Shown: piece by piece, positions 22,930 to 32,238 of the stretch | How positions within the stretch are numbered: position 1 is the stretch's first letter | How the letters are laid out: every line of letters starts with the position of its first letter | Assembly: GCF_900090235.1 (NCBI RefSeq) | Contig: NZ_LT607750.1 | Coordinates: forward strand, 2,368,501 to 2,432,500 | Direction of reading: 5' to 3' | Origin: Micromonospora echinaurantiaca | Lineage (GTDB): Bacteria; Actinomycetota; Actinomycetes; Mycobacteriales; Micromonosporaceae | DNA length: 64,000 nt | Position numbers and translations under genes: made by a program | Notes under the pieces: generated by a model | Databases searched by the model: none | What the model was told of the DNA's origin: nothing | The model's input: the letters and a program-made list of their open reading frames with translations, nothing else

Positions 22930-25482
22930 ATGATGGGACCCGGTGACTTCGGCTCCGACCCCTGGGACGAGTTCCTGGCCCGGTACTTCGGCCGGGGCGA
23001 GGGTGGGCGCCGGCCCGCGCACCGGGTCGACATCACCCGGCTGATGACCGCCGACGCCCGGGAGATGCTCGCCGACGCCGCCCGGCGGGCCGCCCAGCGG
23101 CACAGCACCGACCTGGACACCGACCACCTGCTCTGGGCGGCGTTGCAGCGCGAGCCGCTGCGCGACCTGGTGCGCCGGGCCGGCGCCGACCCGGACACGC
23201 TGCTGAACGCGCTCGGCGGGCGGGGCGACGGCGCGCCGGGCGGGGAGGTGCCGCCGAACCTCTCGCTGACCCCGGCGGCCAAGCGGGCGCTGCTCGACGC
23301 CCACCAGCTGTCCCGGGCGATGGGCGCCAACTACATCGGTCCGGAGCACATCCTGATGGCGCTGCCGCTGAACCCGGAGTCGCCGGCCGGGCGGATGCTG
23401 GCCGCCGGCCGGATCCAACCCGAGTCGTTGCAGGCGGCCAACGCCGAGCGCGGCCCGATGGGCGGCCCGAAGCCGGACCGCGGCACCCCGACCCTCGACC
23501 AGTACGGCCAGGACCTCACCGACCTGGCCCGCAACGACCAGATCGACCCGGTGATCGGCCGGGCCGACGAGATCGAGCAGGCGGTGGAGATCCTCTCCCG
23601 GCGGACGAAGAACAACCCGGTGCTGATCGGCGAGGCCGGCGTCGGCAAGACCGCGATCGTCGAGGGCCTCGCCGAGAAGATCTGCGACGGCGACGTGCCG
23701 CAGACCCTGCTCGGCAAGCGGGTCGTCCAGCTCGATCTGGCCGGCCTGGTCGCCGGCACCCGCTACCGGGGCGACTTCGAGGAACGGCTGAAGAAGGTGA
23801 TCGACGAGATCCGGTCGCACCGCGAGGAGTTGATCGTCTTCCTGGACGAGATCCACACCCTGGTCGGCGCGGGCGGCGCGGGCAGCGAGGGCGGGATGGA
23901 CGCCTCCAACATGCTCAAGCCGGCGCTGGCCCGCGGCGAGCTGCGGGTGATCGGCGCGACCACGCTGGACGAGTACCGCAAGAGCATCGAGAAGGACGCC
24001 GCGCTGGCCCGCCGGTTCCAGCCGGTGTTCGTGCCCGAGCCGAGCGTCGAGGACACCGTCGCCATCCTGCGCGGCCTGCGGGACCGCTACGAGGCGCACC
24101 ACCAGGTGCGGTTCACCGACGAGGCGCTGGTCGCCGCCGCCGAGCTTTCCGACCGGTACGTCACCGACCGCTACCTACCGGACAAGGCGATCGACCTGAT
24201 CGACCAGGCGGGCGCCCGGATCCGGCTGCGCACCCGGACCCCGGCCGAGGACGTGCGCGAGCTGGAGCAGCAGCTCGACGAGGTACGCCGGGACAAGGAG
24301 CAGGCGGTCGCCGACGAGCAGTACGAGCGGGCGTCCGCGCTGCGCGACCGGATCGCCGAGCTGGAGGGGCACATCCGGCGGGCCAAGGGCGACGAGGAAC
24401 CGTCCCAGGTGCCGGCGGTCGGGCCGGAGGAGATCGCCGAGGTGGTCTCCCGGGCCACCGGGATCCCGGCCGCCCAGCTCACCGAGGAGGAACGGGACCG
24501 GCTGCTGCGCCTGGAGGGGCAGCTGCACGAGAAGGTGGTCGGTCAGGACGACGCGGTCGTCGCGGTGGCCGAGGCGGTGCGTCGGTCGCGCACCGGCCTG
24601 GCCGATCCGGACCGGCCGATGGGCAGCTTCCTCTTCCTCGGCCCGACCGGGGTCGGCAAGACCGAGCTGGCCCGGGCGCTGGCCGAGGCGCTCTTCGGCG
24701 AGGCCGACCGGATGGTCCGGGTGGACATGAGCGAGTTCCAGGAGCGGCACACGGTCAGCCGGCTGGTCGGCGCCCCGCCCGGCTACGTCGGGTACGAGGA
24801 GGCCGGGCAGCTCACCGAGGCGGTGCGCCGCCGCCCGTACGCGGTGGTGCTGCTGGACGAGATCGAGAAGGCCCACCCGGACGTGTTCAACGTCCTGCTC
24901 CAGGTGCTCGACGACGGGCGGCTCACCGACAGCCAGGGCCGGACGGTCAACTTCAAGAACACCGTCCTGATCATGACGAGCAACCTAGGCTCCGAGCTGA
25001 TCACCGGCACCCAGCGCGCGGTCGGCTTCGGCGCCGGCGCGGAGGGCGGCGAGCAGGAGCGGGACGAGCTGCGCGAGCGGCTGATGCGCCGGCTCCAGGA
25101 GAACTTCCGGCCGGAGTTCCTCAACCGGATCGACGAAGTGATCATCTTCCGCCGGCTGGAGGCGGAGCAGCTGCGCCAGATCACCGGGCTGATGCTGGAG
25201 GAGACCCGGCGCCGGCTGCACGCCCAGGACATCCAGGTGGACTTCACCACCGCCGGCGTCGACTGGCTCGCCGAGCACGGCTACCAGCCGGAGTTCGGCG
25301 CCCGCCCGCTGCGCCGGGTGATCCAGCGCGAGGTGGACAACCACCTGTCCCGGATGCTGCTCGAGTCGTCGGTCTCGCCGGGCCAGAAGGTCGTCGTGGA
25401 CGCCCGCGACGGCCAGCTCACGTTCGACGTCTCCGCGGGCGAACGCGGCTACACCGCGGCGACCACCTCGCATCCGCGATGA
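22930..25482 (+). CDS. Clp/Hsp100 AAA+ unfoldase, ClpC-like
   Basis: An 850-residue hexameric unfoldase with two AAA+ modules. Order: an unusual N-terminal Asp/Phe-rich stretch ([21 protein letters not shown]), Clp_N double repeat (~40-170), AAA-1 with Walker [10 protein letters not shown] (K240), a short ClpC-type middle coiled coil ([21 protein letters not shown]), AAA-2 with Walker [10 protein letters not shown] (K577), and the D2 small domain. RAVGFG (V698-G699-F700) is positioned like the ClpP-docking loop, which suggests it feeds ClpP and is not a ClpB-type disaggregase. It differs from housekeeping ClpC1 in its N-terminus. Two small genes follow with coupled starts. Confidence 0.88.
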   Translation: MMGPGDFGSDPWDEFLARYFGRGEGGRRPAHRVDITRLMTADAREMLADAARRAAQRHSTDLDTDHLLWAALQREPLRDLVRRAGADPDTLLNALGGRGDGAPGGEVPPNLSLTPAAKRALLDAHQLSRAMGANYIGPEHILMALPLNPESPAGRMLAAGRIQPESLQAANAERGPMGGPKPDRGTPTLDQYGQDLTDLARNDQIDPVIGRADEIEQAVEILSRRTKNNPVLIGEAGVGKTAIVEGLAEKICDGDVPQTLLGKRVVQLDLAGLVAGTRYRGDFEERLKKVIDEIRSHREELIVFLDEIHTLVGAGGAGSEGGMDASNMLKPALARGELRVIGATTLDEYRKSIEKDAALARRFQPVFVPEPSVEDTVAILRGLRDRYEAHHQVRFTDEALVAAAELSDRYVTDRYLPDKAIDLIDQAGARIRLRTRTPAEDVRELEQQLDEVRRDKEQAVADEQYERASALRDRIAELEGHIRRAKGDEEPSQVPAVGPEEIAEVVSRATGIPAAQLTEEERDRLLRLEGQLHEKVVGQDDAVVAVAEAVRRSRTGLADPDRPMGSFLFLGPTGVGKTELARALAEALFGEADRMVRVDMSEFQERHTVSRLVGAPPGYVGYEEAGQLTEAVRRRPYAVVLLDEIEKAHPDVFNVLLQVLDDGRLTDSQGRTVNFKNTVLIMTSNLGSELITGTQRAVGFGAGAEGGEQERDELRERLMRRLQENFRPEFLNRIDEVIIFRRLEAEQLRQITGLMLEETRRRLHAQDIQVDFTTAGVDWLAEHGYQPEFGARPLRRVIQREVDNHLSRMLLESSVSPGQKVVVDARDGQLTFDVSAGERGYTAATTSHPR

Positions 25483-25496
25483 CCCGGAGGGCGGAG

Positions 25497-25670
25497 ATGA
25501 CCGAACCCGAGGAGAGCCAGGACGAGAGCGATCGCACCGATCCGATCGTGGCCCCGCCGACGGCCAACCCGGGCCGGGTCCGGGTGCCGCCGGAGGGCCT
25601 GGGTCGGCGCACCGACGACGAGGAGGGGGACCCGGGTTCGTCCGGGCCACCGCCCGGAGAGGAGGGCTGA
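25497..25670 (+). CDS. Small acidic hypothetical protein downstream of the ClpC-like gene
   Basis: A 57-residue, highly charged and probably disordered protein (MTEPEESQDESDRTDPIVAPPTA..., ending GSSGPPPGEEG). GGAGG lies 6 nt before ATG 25497; an upstream ATG at 25479 overlaps the ClpC-like stop (ATGA) and would add six residues. Its stop overlaps the next start (TGATG). The operon position makes an accessory or adaptor role for the unfoldase possible, but nothing in the sequence proves it. Confidence 0.6.
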   Translation: MTEPEESQDESDRTDPIVAPPTANPGRVRVPPEGLGRRTDDEEGDPGSSGPPPGEEG

Positions 25671-26020
25671 TGGTACGAGAGGCGCGGCTCGATCCCGAGG
25701 TGGAGGTGCTCTGGGACGACTTCCACGCCCAGGTGAACGTCCCGTCCGAGAAGCTGCGGCAGTGGCTGCTGACCCGCGGCTCGGGGGAGGAGTCGTTCGG
25801 GCCGGACCCGGATCTCGACCTGCCCGAGCCGGGCCGGCAGATCCTCAAGGTGCTGACCAAGCGCAAGGTCGACCTGACGCCGGAGGACATCAAGGTGATG
25901 CAGGACGCGATCGACGAGATCCAGAACCTGCTGGAGGCCAAGCCGCCGCGTGGCAACGCCGACGACGACTGGCGCCACGCCCTGCTCGACCTGGGCCACG
26001 ACGTCCTGGTCGAACGCTGA
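25670..26020 (+). CDS. DUF3140 family protein
   Basis: A 116-residue helical protein: EVLWDDFHAQVNVPSEKLRQWLLTRGSGE and GRQILKVLTKRKVDLTPEDIKVMQDAIDEIQNLLEAKPPRGNADDDWRHALLDLGHDVL match DUF3140. Homologues are small and uncharacterised; some are annotated as DNA-binding, which the sequence does not confirm. The start overlaps the previous stop (TGATG), so it is the third gene of the ClpC-like operon. A strong hairpin follows directly. Confidence 0.75.
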   Translation: MVREARLDPEVEVLWDDFHAQVNVPSEKLRQWLLTRGSGEESFGPDPDLDLPEPGRQILKVLTKRKVDLTPEDIKVMQDAIDEIQNLLEAKPPRGNADDDWRHALLDLGHDVLVER

Positions 26021-26029
26021 GGCACCGCA

Positions 26030-26070
26030 CGACGTCGTCGTCACCCCGCCCCGGGGTGACGACGACGTCG
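26030..26070. terminator. Perfect 18-bp hairpin between convergent genes
   Basis: Arms 26030-26047 and 26053-26070 (CGACGTCGTCGTCACCCC and its complement) with a 5-nt gap. It lies 10 nt after the DUF3140 stop and 15 nt before the stop of the opposing small gene, so it can end both transcripts. Confidence 0.85.
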
Positions 26071-26084
26071 GTGTTCGGCCGGGG

Positions 26085-26330
26085 TCAAGTCCCCTGGTCG
26101 GACTCGAGGCTGCCGATGGTGAGCCCGAAGGCGTCGGCGGCGGCCTCACGGTCGGCGCGCTGCCGCTGCTCGCGGGTGAGCAGGTTGGCGTACTCGGTGA
26201 TGGCTGACGCGTCCGGCACCTCCGGCAGGCGGCGCAGGAAGGCTTCCACGTCCTGTGCGGCGGCGGTGTGCGCGGCGGCGGCCCGGAGCAGCGTCTCCCG
26301 GTCGGCGGCGGCGGGGTCGAGGTCGGTCAT
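26085..26330 (-). CDS. Small helical hypothetical protein
   Basis: An 81-residue protein, alpha-helical and charged (LLRAAAAHTAAAQDVEAFLRRLPEVPDASAITEYANLLTREQRQRADREAAADAFGL). No family recognised. The coding call rests on codon bias, a start codon with nearby purine-rich sequence, and placement ahead of a convergent terminator. It begins 19 nt after the stop of the LysR gene and may be co-transcribed with it. Confidence 0.55.
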   Translation of the reverse strand: MTDLDPAAADRETLLRAAAAHTAAAQDVEAFLRRLPEVPDASAITEYANLLTREQRQRADREAAADAFGLTIGSLESDQGT

Positions 26331-26349
26331 GCCGGGCAGATACCCGCGC

Positions 26350-27357
26350 TCAGGCGGTTCGCACCCCGCGCGCCCCGACGACCGGCCCGGCCGCCTTCGG
26401 GCCGTGCACCCCGAACTCCGGGTTGCGCATCAGCCAGGCCAGGTACGCCGGGTGCGGCGCCAGCGCGTCGGTGTACGCGGCCAGCGCCGTCTCCAGCACC
26501 AGGTCGGCGCCGAGCGCGGCGGGGGAGTCCGGGTGCCAGCCCAGCAGCAGCCGCCAGCGCAGCGGGGTGCCGGCCAGCCGCCGGGTCACCAGGCCGGCCA
26601 CCGGGCGGAAGGTGGCCTGGCACAGCGCCACCGCCTCGCCCGCGTCCACCAGGTCCACGCAGCCGCGCACGTCGGCCTCGTACACCTTGCGGGGGGTGAA
26701 GCCGGAGCGGGCGCAGGCGGCGGCGAAGCAGTCGCCGAAGCAGCCCTCGCCCGGCGCGGCCACCCACTGCTCGTGGCGCAGGTCCACCAGCCGCACCTCG
26801 TCCCGGTCGGCCAGCGGGTGGGTCTCCGGCAGCAGCACCATCACCGGGTCGACCGCCACCTCCCGCCAGCACAGCCCGAACTCCGCCGACGGCGCGGAGT
26901 CGCCGCACACCCCGATCAGCGCGTAGTCCAGCCGGCCGCCGGCCACCGACTGGGCCAGCTCGTCCGCAGACCAGGACGCGTACGTGCTGATCTGGGCCTG
27001 CGGCTGCTCGGCGGCGAGCCGGTGCACCAACCGGCCGAGGATCGGGCTGTTCATCCCGCCGAACCGGTACCGCCGGGGCGCGTCCCCGGCACCGGCCAGC
27101 CGGGCCGCCTCGTCCTGCAGGCCCTTCATCGCCGGCAGCAGCACCCGGGCCCGGGCGAGCACCAGCTCACCGAGGGCGGTGGGTCGCGCGCCGCGGCGGT
27201 CCCGCTCGAACAGCGGTCCGCCCAGGGTCCGCTCGATGCGCTGGAGCTGGGCGGTGAGCGCCGGCTGGGCCAGGCCGAGCGTCGAGGCCGCCTTGGTCAC
27301 GCTCCCCGTCTCCGCGATCGCGCAGACCACCCTCAGGTGTCGCAGCTCCAGGTTCAT
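26350..27357 (-). CDS. LysR-family transcriptional regulator
   Basis: A 335-residue regulator. The N-terminal winged helix is ELRHLRVVCAIAETGSVTKAASTLGLAQPALTAQLQRIERTLGGPLFERDRRGARPTALG (residues ~4-65), and the rest is a periplasmic-binding-protein-like effector domain. The C-terminus (~300-335) is longer than usual and ends GPKAAGPVVGARGVRTA. The effector domain has several cysteines (GLCWREVAV, GEGCFGDCFAAACARSGF, VRGCVDLV), which could be redox-sensitive (inference). There is no divergently transcribed target directly upstream; the hemerythrin gene reads the same way 100 nt upstream. Targets unknown. Confidence 0.88.
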   Translation of the reverse strand: MNLELRHLRVVCAIAETGSVTKAASTLGLAQPALTAQLQRIERTLGGPLFERDRRGARPTALGELVLARARVLLPAMKGLQDEAARLAGAGDAPRRYRFGGMNSPILGRLVHRLAAEQPQAQISTYASWSADELAQSVAGGRLDYALIGVCGDSAPSAEFGLCWREVAVDPVMVLLPETHPLADRDEVRLVDLRHEQWVAAPGEGCFGDCFAAACARSGFTPRKVYEADVRGCVDLVDAGEAVALCQATFRPVAGLVTRRLAGTPLRWRLLLGWHPDSPAALGADLVLETALAAYTDALAPHPAYLAWLMRNPEFGVHGPKAAGPVVGARGVRTA

Positions 27358-27459
27358 GGATATGACGGTAGGTCCACCGGCAGTCGGCGGGAAGGGTCCG
27401 TACGGATCAACGCGTTCCGATATTTGCGGGCCAGGACCGGTCGGCGCGGTGGCCGCCGG

Positions 27460-28053
27460 TCATCGGTCGGGCGGCGCGGGCAGGTCGGCGAGGTAGGTGG
27501 GCCGACCGGAGACCGCGTCGCGCACCTTGTCCACCACCCCGACGGCCGGCTCGACGATCCGGTTCCACGGCGGGGTGGCCGGGGTGGCCGGGTGGGGCCG
27601 GGTCGGCGCCGCCTCCTCGGCGATCTCCAGCCGGTTGCCGAGCCGGATCAGCTCCTCGGCGGTGGCCACCTCGCACAGCGCCGCGACCAGCGCGTCGACG
27701 CCGGCCACGTGCCGGCGTACCCGCTCGGCCAGCTCGGCCAGGCCGGTCGGCTCCTTGAGCGCGGTGAGCAGCCCGGCGTCCGCGTCGATCTCGTGGTCCA
27801 CCCGGGCCGCGAGATCCGGGCGGGCCGACCGTACGGCCGGCAGCAGGTACTGCTCCTCCGCCGAGAGGTGCCGGGACAGCGCGGCGGTGAGCACCTCCAG
27901 CCCGTCCGCCGGCGGTTCCGGCGTGCCGGTGAGCCGGTCCACCAGCTCCAGCAGCTGACGGTGCTCGCCGGCGACGAGGTCGGCGATGCTGCGTCCGCCG
28001 GGCCGGTAGCCCTCCTCGGGCGCGGGCGGCAGCGGCGGCAGGGGGACGGTCAT
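27460..28053 (-). CDS. Hemerythrin-domain protein
   Basis: A 197-residue protein with an HHE/hemerythrin four-helix domain (~25-150). Metal-ligand-type residues appear in AGEHRQLLELVDRL, LSRHLSAEEQYLLPAV, RVDHEIDADAGLL and RRHVAGVDALVAAL, the spacing of di-iron hemerythrin-like proteins. The C-terminal ~45 residues are Pro-rich and end VSGRPTYLADLPAPPDR. Such proteins bind O2 or NO, or sense redox state. ATG 28053 follows a GAGG-containing leader. Confidence 0.82.
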   Translation of the reverse strand: MTVPLPPLPPAPEEGYRPGGRSIADLVAGEHRQLLELVDRLTGTPEPPADGLEVLTAALSRHLSAEEQYLLPAVRSARPDLAARVDHEIDADAGLLTALKEPTGLAELAERVRRHVAGVDALVAALCEVATAEELIRLGNRLEIAEEAAPTRPHPATPATPPWNRIVEPAVGVVDKVRDAVSGRPTYLADLPAPPDR

Positions 28054-28153
28054 GGTGCCCTCCTCGGTGGCGGACCGCGTGGGGGCGCGGTCGGGTCCGG
28101 CGGTACCCGGCGGCGTCTGCGCCGAAACCGTGGCCGGCTGGTATGAAGATGCG

Positions 28154-29482
28154 ATGACGAGCGACGCCGCCTCCGCCCGACCCGACCCCACCACCGAGGT
28201 CGTCGACCTCTGCCGTGACCTGCTGCGGATCGACACCACCAACACCGGGGACAACGACACCAGCGTGGGTGAACGCCGCGCCGCCGAGTACGTGGCGGAG
28301 AAGCTGGCCGAGGTGGGCGTCGAGCCGGTGATCCACGAGTCCGCGCCCGGCCGGGCGAACCTGGTTGCCCGGATCCCCGGCGCCGACCCGTCCCGCGGCG
28401 CGCTGCTGGTGCACGGCCACCTCGACGTGGTGCCGGCGGACGCCGACGAGTGGTCGGTGCACCCGTTCTCCGGCGAGCTGCGCGACGGCTACCTCTGGGG
28501 CCGGGGCGCGATCGACATGAAGGACTTCGACGCGATGGTGCTGGCCGTGGTGCGGCACTGGCAGCGCACCGGCGTCCAGCCGCCGCGCGACATCGTGCTC
28601 GCCTACACCGCCGACGAGGAGGCGGGCAGCGACTACGGCGCGCACTTCCTGGTGCAGCGGCACGGCGGCCTCTTCGACGGCTGCACCGAGGCGATCGGCG
28701 AGGTCGGCGGCTTCTCCTACTCGGTCAACGACGCCCAGCGGCTCTACCTCATCGAGACCGCCGAGAAGGGCATCGACTGGCTGCGCCTGCACGCCAAGGG
28801 CCGGCCCGGGCACGGCTCGATGGTGCACGACGACAACGCCGTCACCGCGCTCGCCGAGGCGGTCGCCCGGATCGGCCGGCACCGCTTCCCGGTGGTGGTC
28901 ACCGACACGGTGCGGGCGTTCCTGGAGGAGGTCTCCGACCTGCTCGGCATCGAGCTGGACCCGGACGACCCGGAGACCGCCATCGCCAAGCTCGGCCCGA
29001 TCGCCAACATCATCGGCGCGACCATCCGGAACACCGCCAACCCGACCCGGCTGTCCGCCGGCTACAAGGACAACGTGATCCCCGGGCGGGCCACCGCGAC
29101 CATCGACTGCCGCAGCCTGCCCGGCCAGTCCGAGCTGCTGGAGCGGCAGCTGCGCGAGCTGATCGGCCCGGACATCGCGATCGAGTACATCCAGCGGCAG
29201 CCGGCGTTGGAGACCACCTTCGACGGCGACCTGGTCGAGGCGATGTCGGCGGCGCTGCGGGCCGAGGACCCGGGCGCCCGGCCGGTGCCGTACATGCTCT
29301 CCGGCGGCACCGACGCGAAGGCCTTCTCGCAGCTCGGCATCCGCTGCTTCGGCTTCGCGCCGCTGCGGCTGCCGGCCGACCTGAACTTCTCCGCGCTGTT
29401 CCACGGCATCGACGAGCGGGTCCCGGTGGACGGACTACAGTTCGGCGTGCGGGTTCTCGACCGGTTCCTGCGCACCTGCTAG
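28154..29482 (+). CDS. M20/M25/M40 family metallohydrolase
   Basis: A 442-residue di-zinc amidohydrolase/peptidase. Metal-site motifs: VHGHLDVVPAD (H and D ligands), GRGAIDMKDF, YTADEEAGSDYG (catalytic Glu and ligand) and the C-terminal SGGTDAKAFSQLGI with the last ligand region FNFSALFHGIDER-type (here LNFSALFHGIDERVP). The dimerisation lid domain is at ~190-320. The family includes ArgE, DapE and carboxypeptidases; substrate is not deducible. TATGAA (28142-28147) 6 nt before ATG 28154 suggests a leaderless transcript. Confidence 0.88.
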   Translation: MTSDAASARPDPTTEVVDLCRDLLRIDTTNTGDNDTSVGERRAAEYVAEKLAEVGVEPVIHESAPGRANLVARIPGADPSRGALLVHGHLDVVPADADEWSVHPFSGELRDGYLWGRGAIDMKDFDAMVLAVVRHWQRTGVQPPRDIVLAYTADEEAGSDYGAHFLVQRHGGLFDGCTEAIGEVGGFSYSVNDAQRLYLIETAEKGIDWLRLHAKGRPGHGSMVHDDNAVTALAEAVARIGRHRFPVVVTDTVRAFLEEVSDLLGIELDPDDPETAIAKLGPIANIIGATIRNTANPTRLSAGYKDNVIPGRATATIDCRSLPGQSELLERQLRELIGPDIAIEYIQRQPALETTFDGDLVEAMSAALRAEDPGARPVPYMLSGGTDAKAFSQLGIRCFGFAPLRLPADLNFSALFHGIDERVPVDGLQFGVRVLDRFLRTC

Positions 29483-29542
29483 TCGGGTCCGGCGCACCGA
29501 CCATCCGCACCGATCCTCCCCATCGCGAAGGGACTGCCTCAC

Positions 29543-30199
29543 ATGACCGACCAGCACGGTGAGCTGGACGCCGCCCTCGAGCGCGTGATCGAAGCGGCCC
29601 GCCACCACCTGGCCGCCGTCCGCGCCGCGCAGGGCCGCATCGACGACGACGACGTCTGGCAGGCGTACGTGGCGTTGAACAACGCGTCCTACGCCTATGA
29701 CGAGCAACTCCTGGACGCCTTCGGCGAGGTCACTCCCTGGGACGTCGAGTCGATCGACCCGGACGAGGCCGACCAGCGCTTCGGCGGCGGCGCGGAGGGC
29801 GTGGAGGCCACCGACCCGCACCCGCGGGTGATCTCGGTACGCCAGCGCCGGGACTACCGGGTGCCGAGCGTGTCGGCGCTGATCCGGGTGGCCGAGGTGG
29901 CTCGCCGGGAGGGCACGCCCGAGGACGACGAGCCGGCGCCGGTGGAGGGCGTCGGCGAGGCGGTGCTGGAGCTGCTGCAGAGCGGCGACGGCTCGCTCGG
30001 CGCGCTGGACGTCCCGGAGCTGGAGCCGCTCGACGGGGTGGTGATGGTCAGCGAGGTCGGCACCCCGGTCGACCTGGAGTCGTTCGACGACGACGACCCG
30101 GTCGGCCCGTTCCAGCCGGGCGCCGACGACCGGCTGGTCGGCCGGCTCGACGAGCACCCGTTCCTGGAGCTCGACGACGAGCACGACCACGCCCACTAG
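29543..30199 (+). CDS. Conserved actinobacterial hypothetical protein
   Basis: A 218-residue acidic soluble protein. The N-terminal 70 residues are helical with a conserved aromatic cluster (DDDVWQAYVALNNASYAYDEQLLDAFGEVTPWDVESI), then IRVAEVARREGTPEDDE, a low-complexity acidic stretch, and a C-terminal DEHPFLELDDEHDHAH. No domain family recognised. An adequate GAAGGGA ribosome site is present. It follows the M20 peptidase by 60 nt and ends in a strong hairpin. Confidence 0.75.
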   Translation: MTDQHGELDAALERVIEAARHHLAAVRAAQGRIDDDDVWQAYVALNNASYAYDEQLLDAFGEVTPWDVESIDPDEADQRFGGGAEGVEATDPHPRVISVRQRRDYRVPSVSALIRVAEVARREGTPEDDEPAPVEGVGEAVLELLQSGDGSLGALDVPELEPLDGVVMVSEVGTPVDLESFDDDDPVGPFQPGADDRLVGRLDEHPFLELDDEHDHAH

Positions 30200-30208
30200 G
30201 CAGGGCGC

Positions 30209-30252
30209 GACGCCCCGGGGCCCGGCTCACCCGGCACGGGCTCCGGGGCGTC
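30209..30252. terminator. 16-bp hairpin after the acidic hypothetical gene
   Basis: Arms 30209-30224 (GACGCCCCGGGGCCCG) and 30237-30252 are complementary except for one G-T pair, with a 12-nt loop. It lies between convergent genes (stops at 30199 and 30286), so it may act in both directions. Confidence 0.8.
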
Positions 30253-30285
30253 ACCGGCGCGGGAGCCCGGCCCCGCGCCCGCGCC

Positions 30286-30477
30286 TCAGTACGACAGGCC
30301 CGGCTGCGGCTGGTTGATCCGCCGGCGACGCAGCATCACCTGCCGCGTACCGTCGCGGAACAGCCGCACCCGGGCCAACTCCCATCCGGAGAACTCCGCT
30401 TGGATCGCCAGCTGCGCCGCGGCGGTCAACCGGTCGACGTTCGGCGGCAACCGCAGCGGCGCGTATTCGTAGTCCAT
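30286..30477 (-). CDS. DUF5703 family small protein
   Basis: A 63-residue protein, MDYEYAPLRLPPNVDRLTAA then WELARVRLFRDGTRQVMLRRRR, matching a small actinobacterial family annotated as DUF5703. It is compact, with an amphipathic helix and a basic beta-hairpin. Function unknown. The region upstream to 30727 has no recognisable gene or hairpin. Confidence 0.7.
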   Translation of the reverse strand: MDYEYAPLRLPPNVDRLTAAAQLAIQAEFSGWELARVRLFRDGTRQVMLRRRRINQPQPGLSY

Positions 30478-30727
30478 GGGCACTATGCTGCCCAGCCCGG
30501 CGGCCGTCCGCCACCCCCCCACGCGGTGACCCGCGCCGCTGCCCACGCCCGGTTTCCGCCGCCCCGCGCCGCCTGCCCGACGCCGCCTGCCCGAACCCGC
30601 CGGCCCGCGCTGGCCGCCCGGCGCCACTCCCCGCCGGCACCGGCCCGCGTCGCCTGTCCGCCGCCTGTGCGGGGTTGTCCGGCCGCCTGGCCGGGCACGT
30701 CTGCCGCCACCGGGCGGCGGAGGTGGG

Positions 30728-31726
30728 TCAGCCGGCCGGGGTGTTCGCCGCCAGCAGGGTGGCCAGGGCCGGCGCGGCCAGCGCGACCGACCGCGCGGTG
30801 CCCGGGTCGACCACGAGCCCCCAAGACCGGTCCGGCCAGTCCGCGAAGAGGTCGGCGCAGGCCAGCGCGACGAACGGCACCCCGTCGCCGGCGAAGGCCG
30901 TCAACACCTCCGGCGAGGTGAAGACCGGCAGCAGCGGTGCGCCCACTGGATCGGTGGTCACCGTCCAGGGGAAGTCGGCGTCCGGGCTCGGCTCTGCCGC
31001 CAGCGGCACGCACACCGTGGCGGCCGCCAGCACCCCCAGGTACCCGGGGAGGTCGCGCCGACCAGCGGCCTCGGCGAGCAGGTCCGTCACCGTCCGCCCC
31101 GCCGTGCCGGAGGACTCCGGGCGGCCGGCCGGTCCGGCCCCAACGGCCGTGAACGGCGGCGTCGGGGGGTCCGGGCGGCCGACGGTTCCGCCCCCGACCG
31201 CTGGGGTCGGCTCGTTCGCGGGGTCCGGGCCGCCCGGCGTTCCGGCGCCGGCCACCACGGCCCGCTCGGCGGCGGCGTACGGGCCGACGACCGCGGCCGT
31301 CCGGTCGCCGGGCGGCGGAACCGGCAGGTCGGCGGGGGACGGCGGGACCGGCGCGGTGGCCGGCCGCCGGGCGGCGGGGACGGGGACCGGTGTCGGCGGC
31401 AGGGCCCGGCAGGAGAGCGCGCCCGGGTCGGCGGTGAGCACCTCGGCAGCGGTCCGCGCCACGAACATGCCGAGCCAGTCGAGCCGCTCCGGAGTACGCG
31501 GCGTCTCGTACCACCACCCGCCGTTGCCGTCGGGCGGACGCTGCCAGCCGAGCGCGGCCAGGCGTGCCTCGTCGTAGCCGGGGCAGTGCAGCCGGACCGT
31601 CTCCCGGCGCACCAGCAGGTGCAGCCGGCGCGGACCGGCGGCCAGCTCCAGGTCGGTGTCCCGGTCGCAGCGGGCGAGCGTGTCCCGCAGTCGGTCGACG
31701 ATCTCCGGCCAGCTCGGCGAGGTCAT
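30728..31726 (-). CDS. TY-Chap / SseB-like two-domain protein of a type VII-associated cluster
   Basis: A 332-residue protein. Residues ~1-95 (LARCDRDTDLELAAGPRRLHLLVRRETVRLHCPGYDEARLAALGWQRPP...NGGWWYETPR) resemble the TY-Chap fold found beside type VII secretion genes. Residues ~100-205 are a disordered Pro/Gly/Ala linker. Residues ~210-332 (TDLLAEAAGRRDLPGYLGVLAAATVCVPLA...LPVFTSPEVLTAF...GLVVDPGTARSVALAAPAL) match SseB N-terminal-type domains. Its ATG overlaps the YbaB-like stop (ATGA). A chaperone-like role for the neighbouring WXG100-type proteins is plausible but inferred. Confidence 0.65.
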   Translation of the reverse strand: MTSPSWPEIVDRLRDTLARCDRDTDLELAAGPRRLHLLVRRETVRLHCPGYDEARLAALGWQRPPDGNGGWWYETPRTPERLDWLGMFVARTAAEVLTADPGALSCRALPPTPVPVPAARRPATAPVPPSPADLPVPPPGDRTAAVVGPYAAAERAVVAGAGTPGGPDPANEPTPAVGGGTVGRPDPPTPPFTAVGAGPAGRPESSGTAGRTVTDLLAEAAGRRDLPGYLGVLAAATVCVPLAAEPSPDADFPWTVTTDPVGAPLLPVFTSPEVLTAFAGDGVPFVALACADLFADWPDRSWGLVVDPGTARSVALAAPALATLLAANTPAG

Positions 31727-32142
31727 GCCGGCGAGCCGGGCAGCCGCCCGTCCAGCCGTCCCAGCCGGCCGACGGCCTCCTCCAGCCGGCCCAGCGCGGA
31801 GAAGTCGCCCGGCGTGCCGAACAGGTCGGTCAGCCCGGCGCCGAGCTTCGCGTCCAGACCCTCGGTGCGCTCCTCGAACTGCTCCGCCGCGGCGGCCTTG
31901 GCCCGCCCGTACGCCTCCAGCACCATCTCCGCGAGCCCGTCGGTGCCGGCGCGCAGCGCGGTCGGTGCGAAGCTCAGGTCGGTGAGCGCGCCGGTGGCGT
32001 CGACGGTGGCGGTGACCAGGCCACTCTCGTCGGTGGCCGTGCCGGACAGCTCGGACAGGTCGTCCCGCAGGCCGGCGAAGCGGCGTTCGATGTCGGCGAT
32101 CCGCCCTGCGAGCGCGTCGAACGCGGACAGCGGGTCAGCCAT
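31723..32142 (-). CDS. YbaB/EbfC family protein
   Basis: A 139-residue protein with a YbaB/EbfC-like layout: an N-terminal helix (AFDALAGRIADIERRFAGLRDDLSEL), a central beta-sheet with TDESGLVTATVDATGALTDLSFAPTALRAG, then long C-terminal helices. YbaB proteins bind DNA as dimers, but versions beside WXG100 genes are common in actinobacteria and may serve another role. It is transcribed divergently from the EspC-like gene, with a 96-nt shared promoter region. Confidence 0.75.
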   Translation of the reverse strand: MADPLSAFDALAGRIADIERRFAGLRDDLSELSGTATDESGLVTATVDATGALTDLSFAPTALRAGTDGLAEMVLEAYGRAKAAAAEQFEERTEGLDAKLGAGLTDLFGTPGDFSALGRLEEAVGRLGRLDGRLPGSPA

Positions 32143-32238
32143 GAGATTCCTCCCCCGTGGACGGTGGCACCGGGGTGGTGCCCGGCGGCGGGGTGATCGT
32201 ATCGTCGGTGGGCCGCACGCTACGGGGGAGGAACGGCG

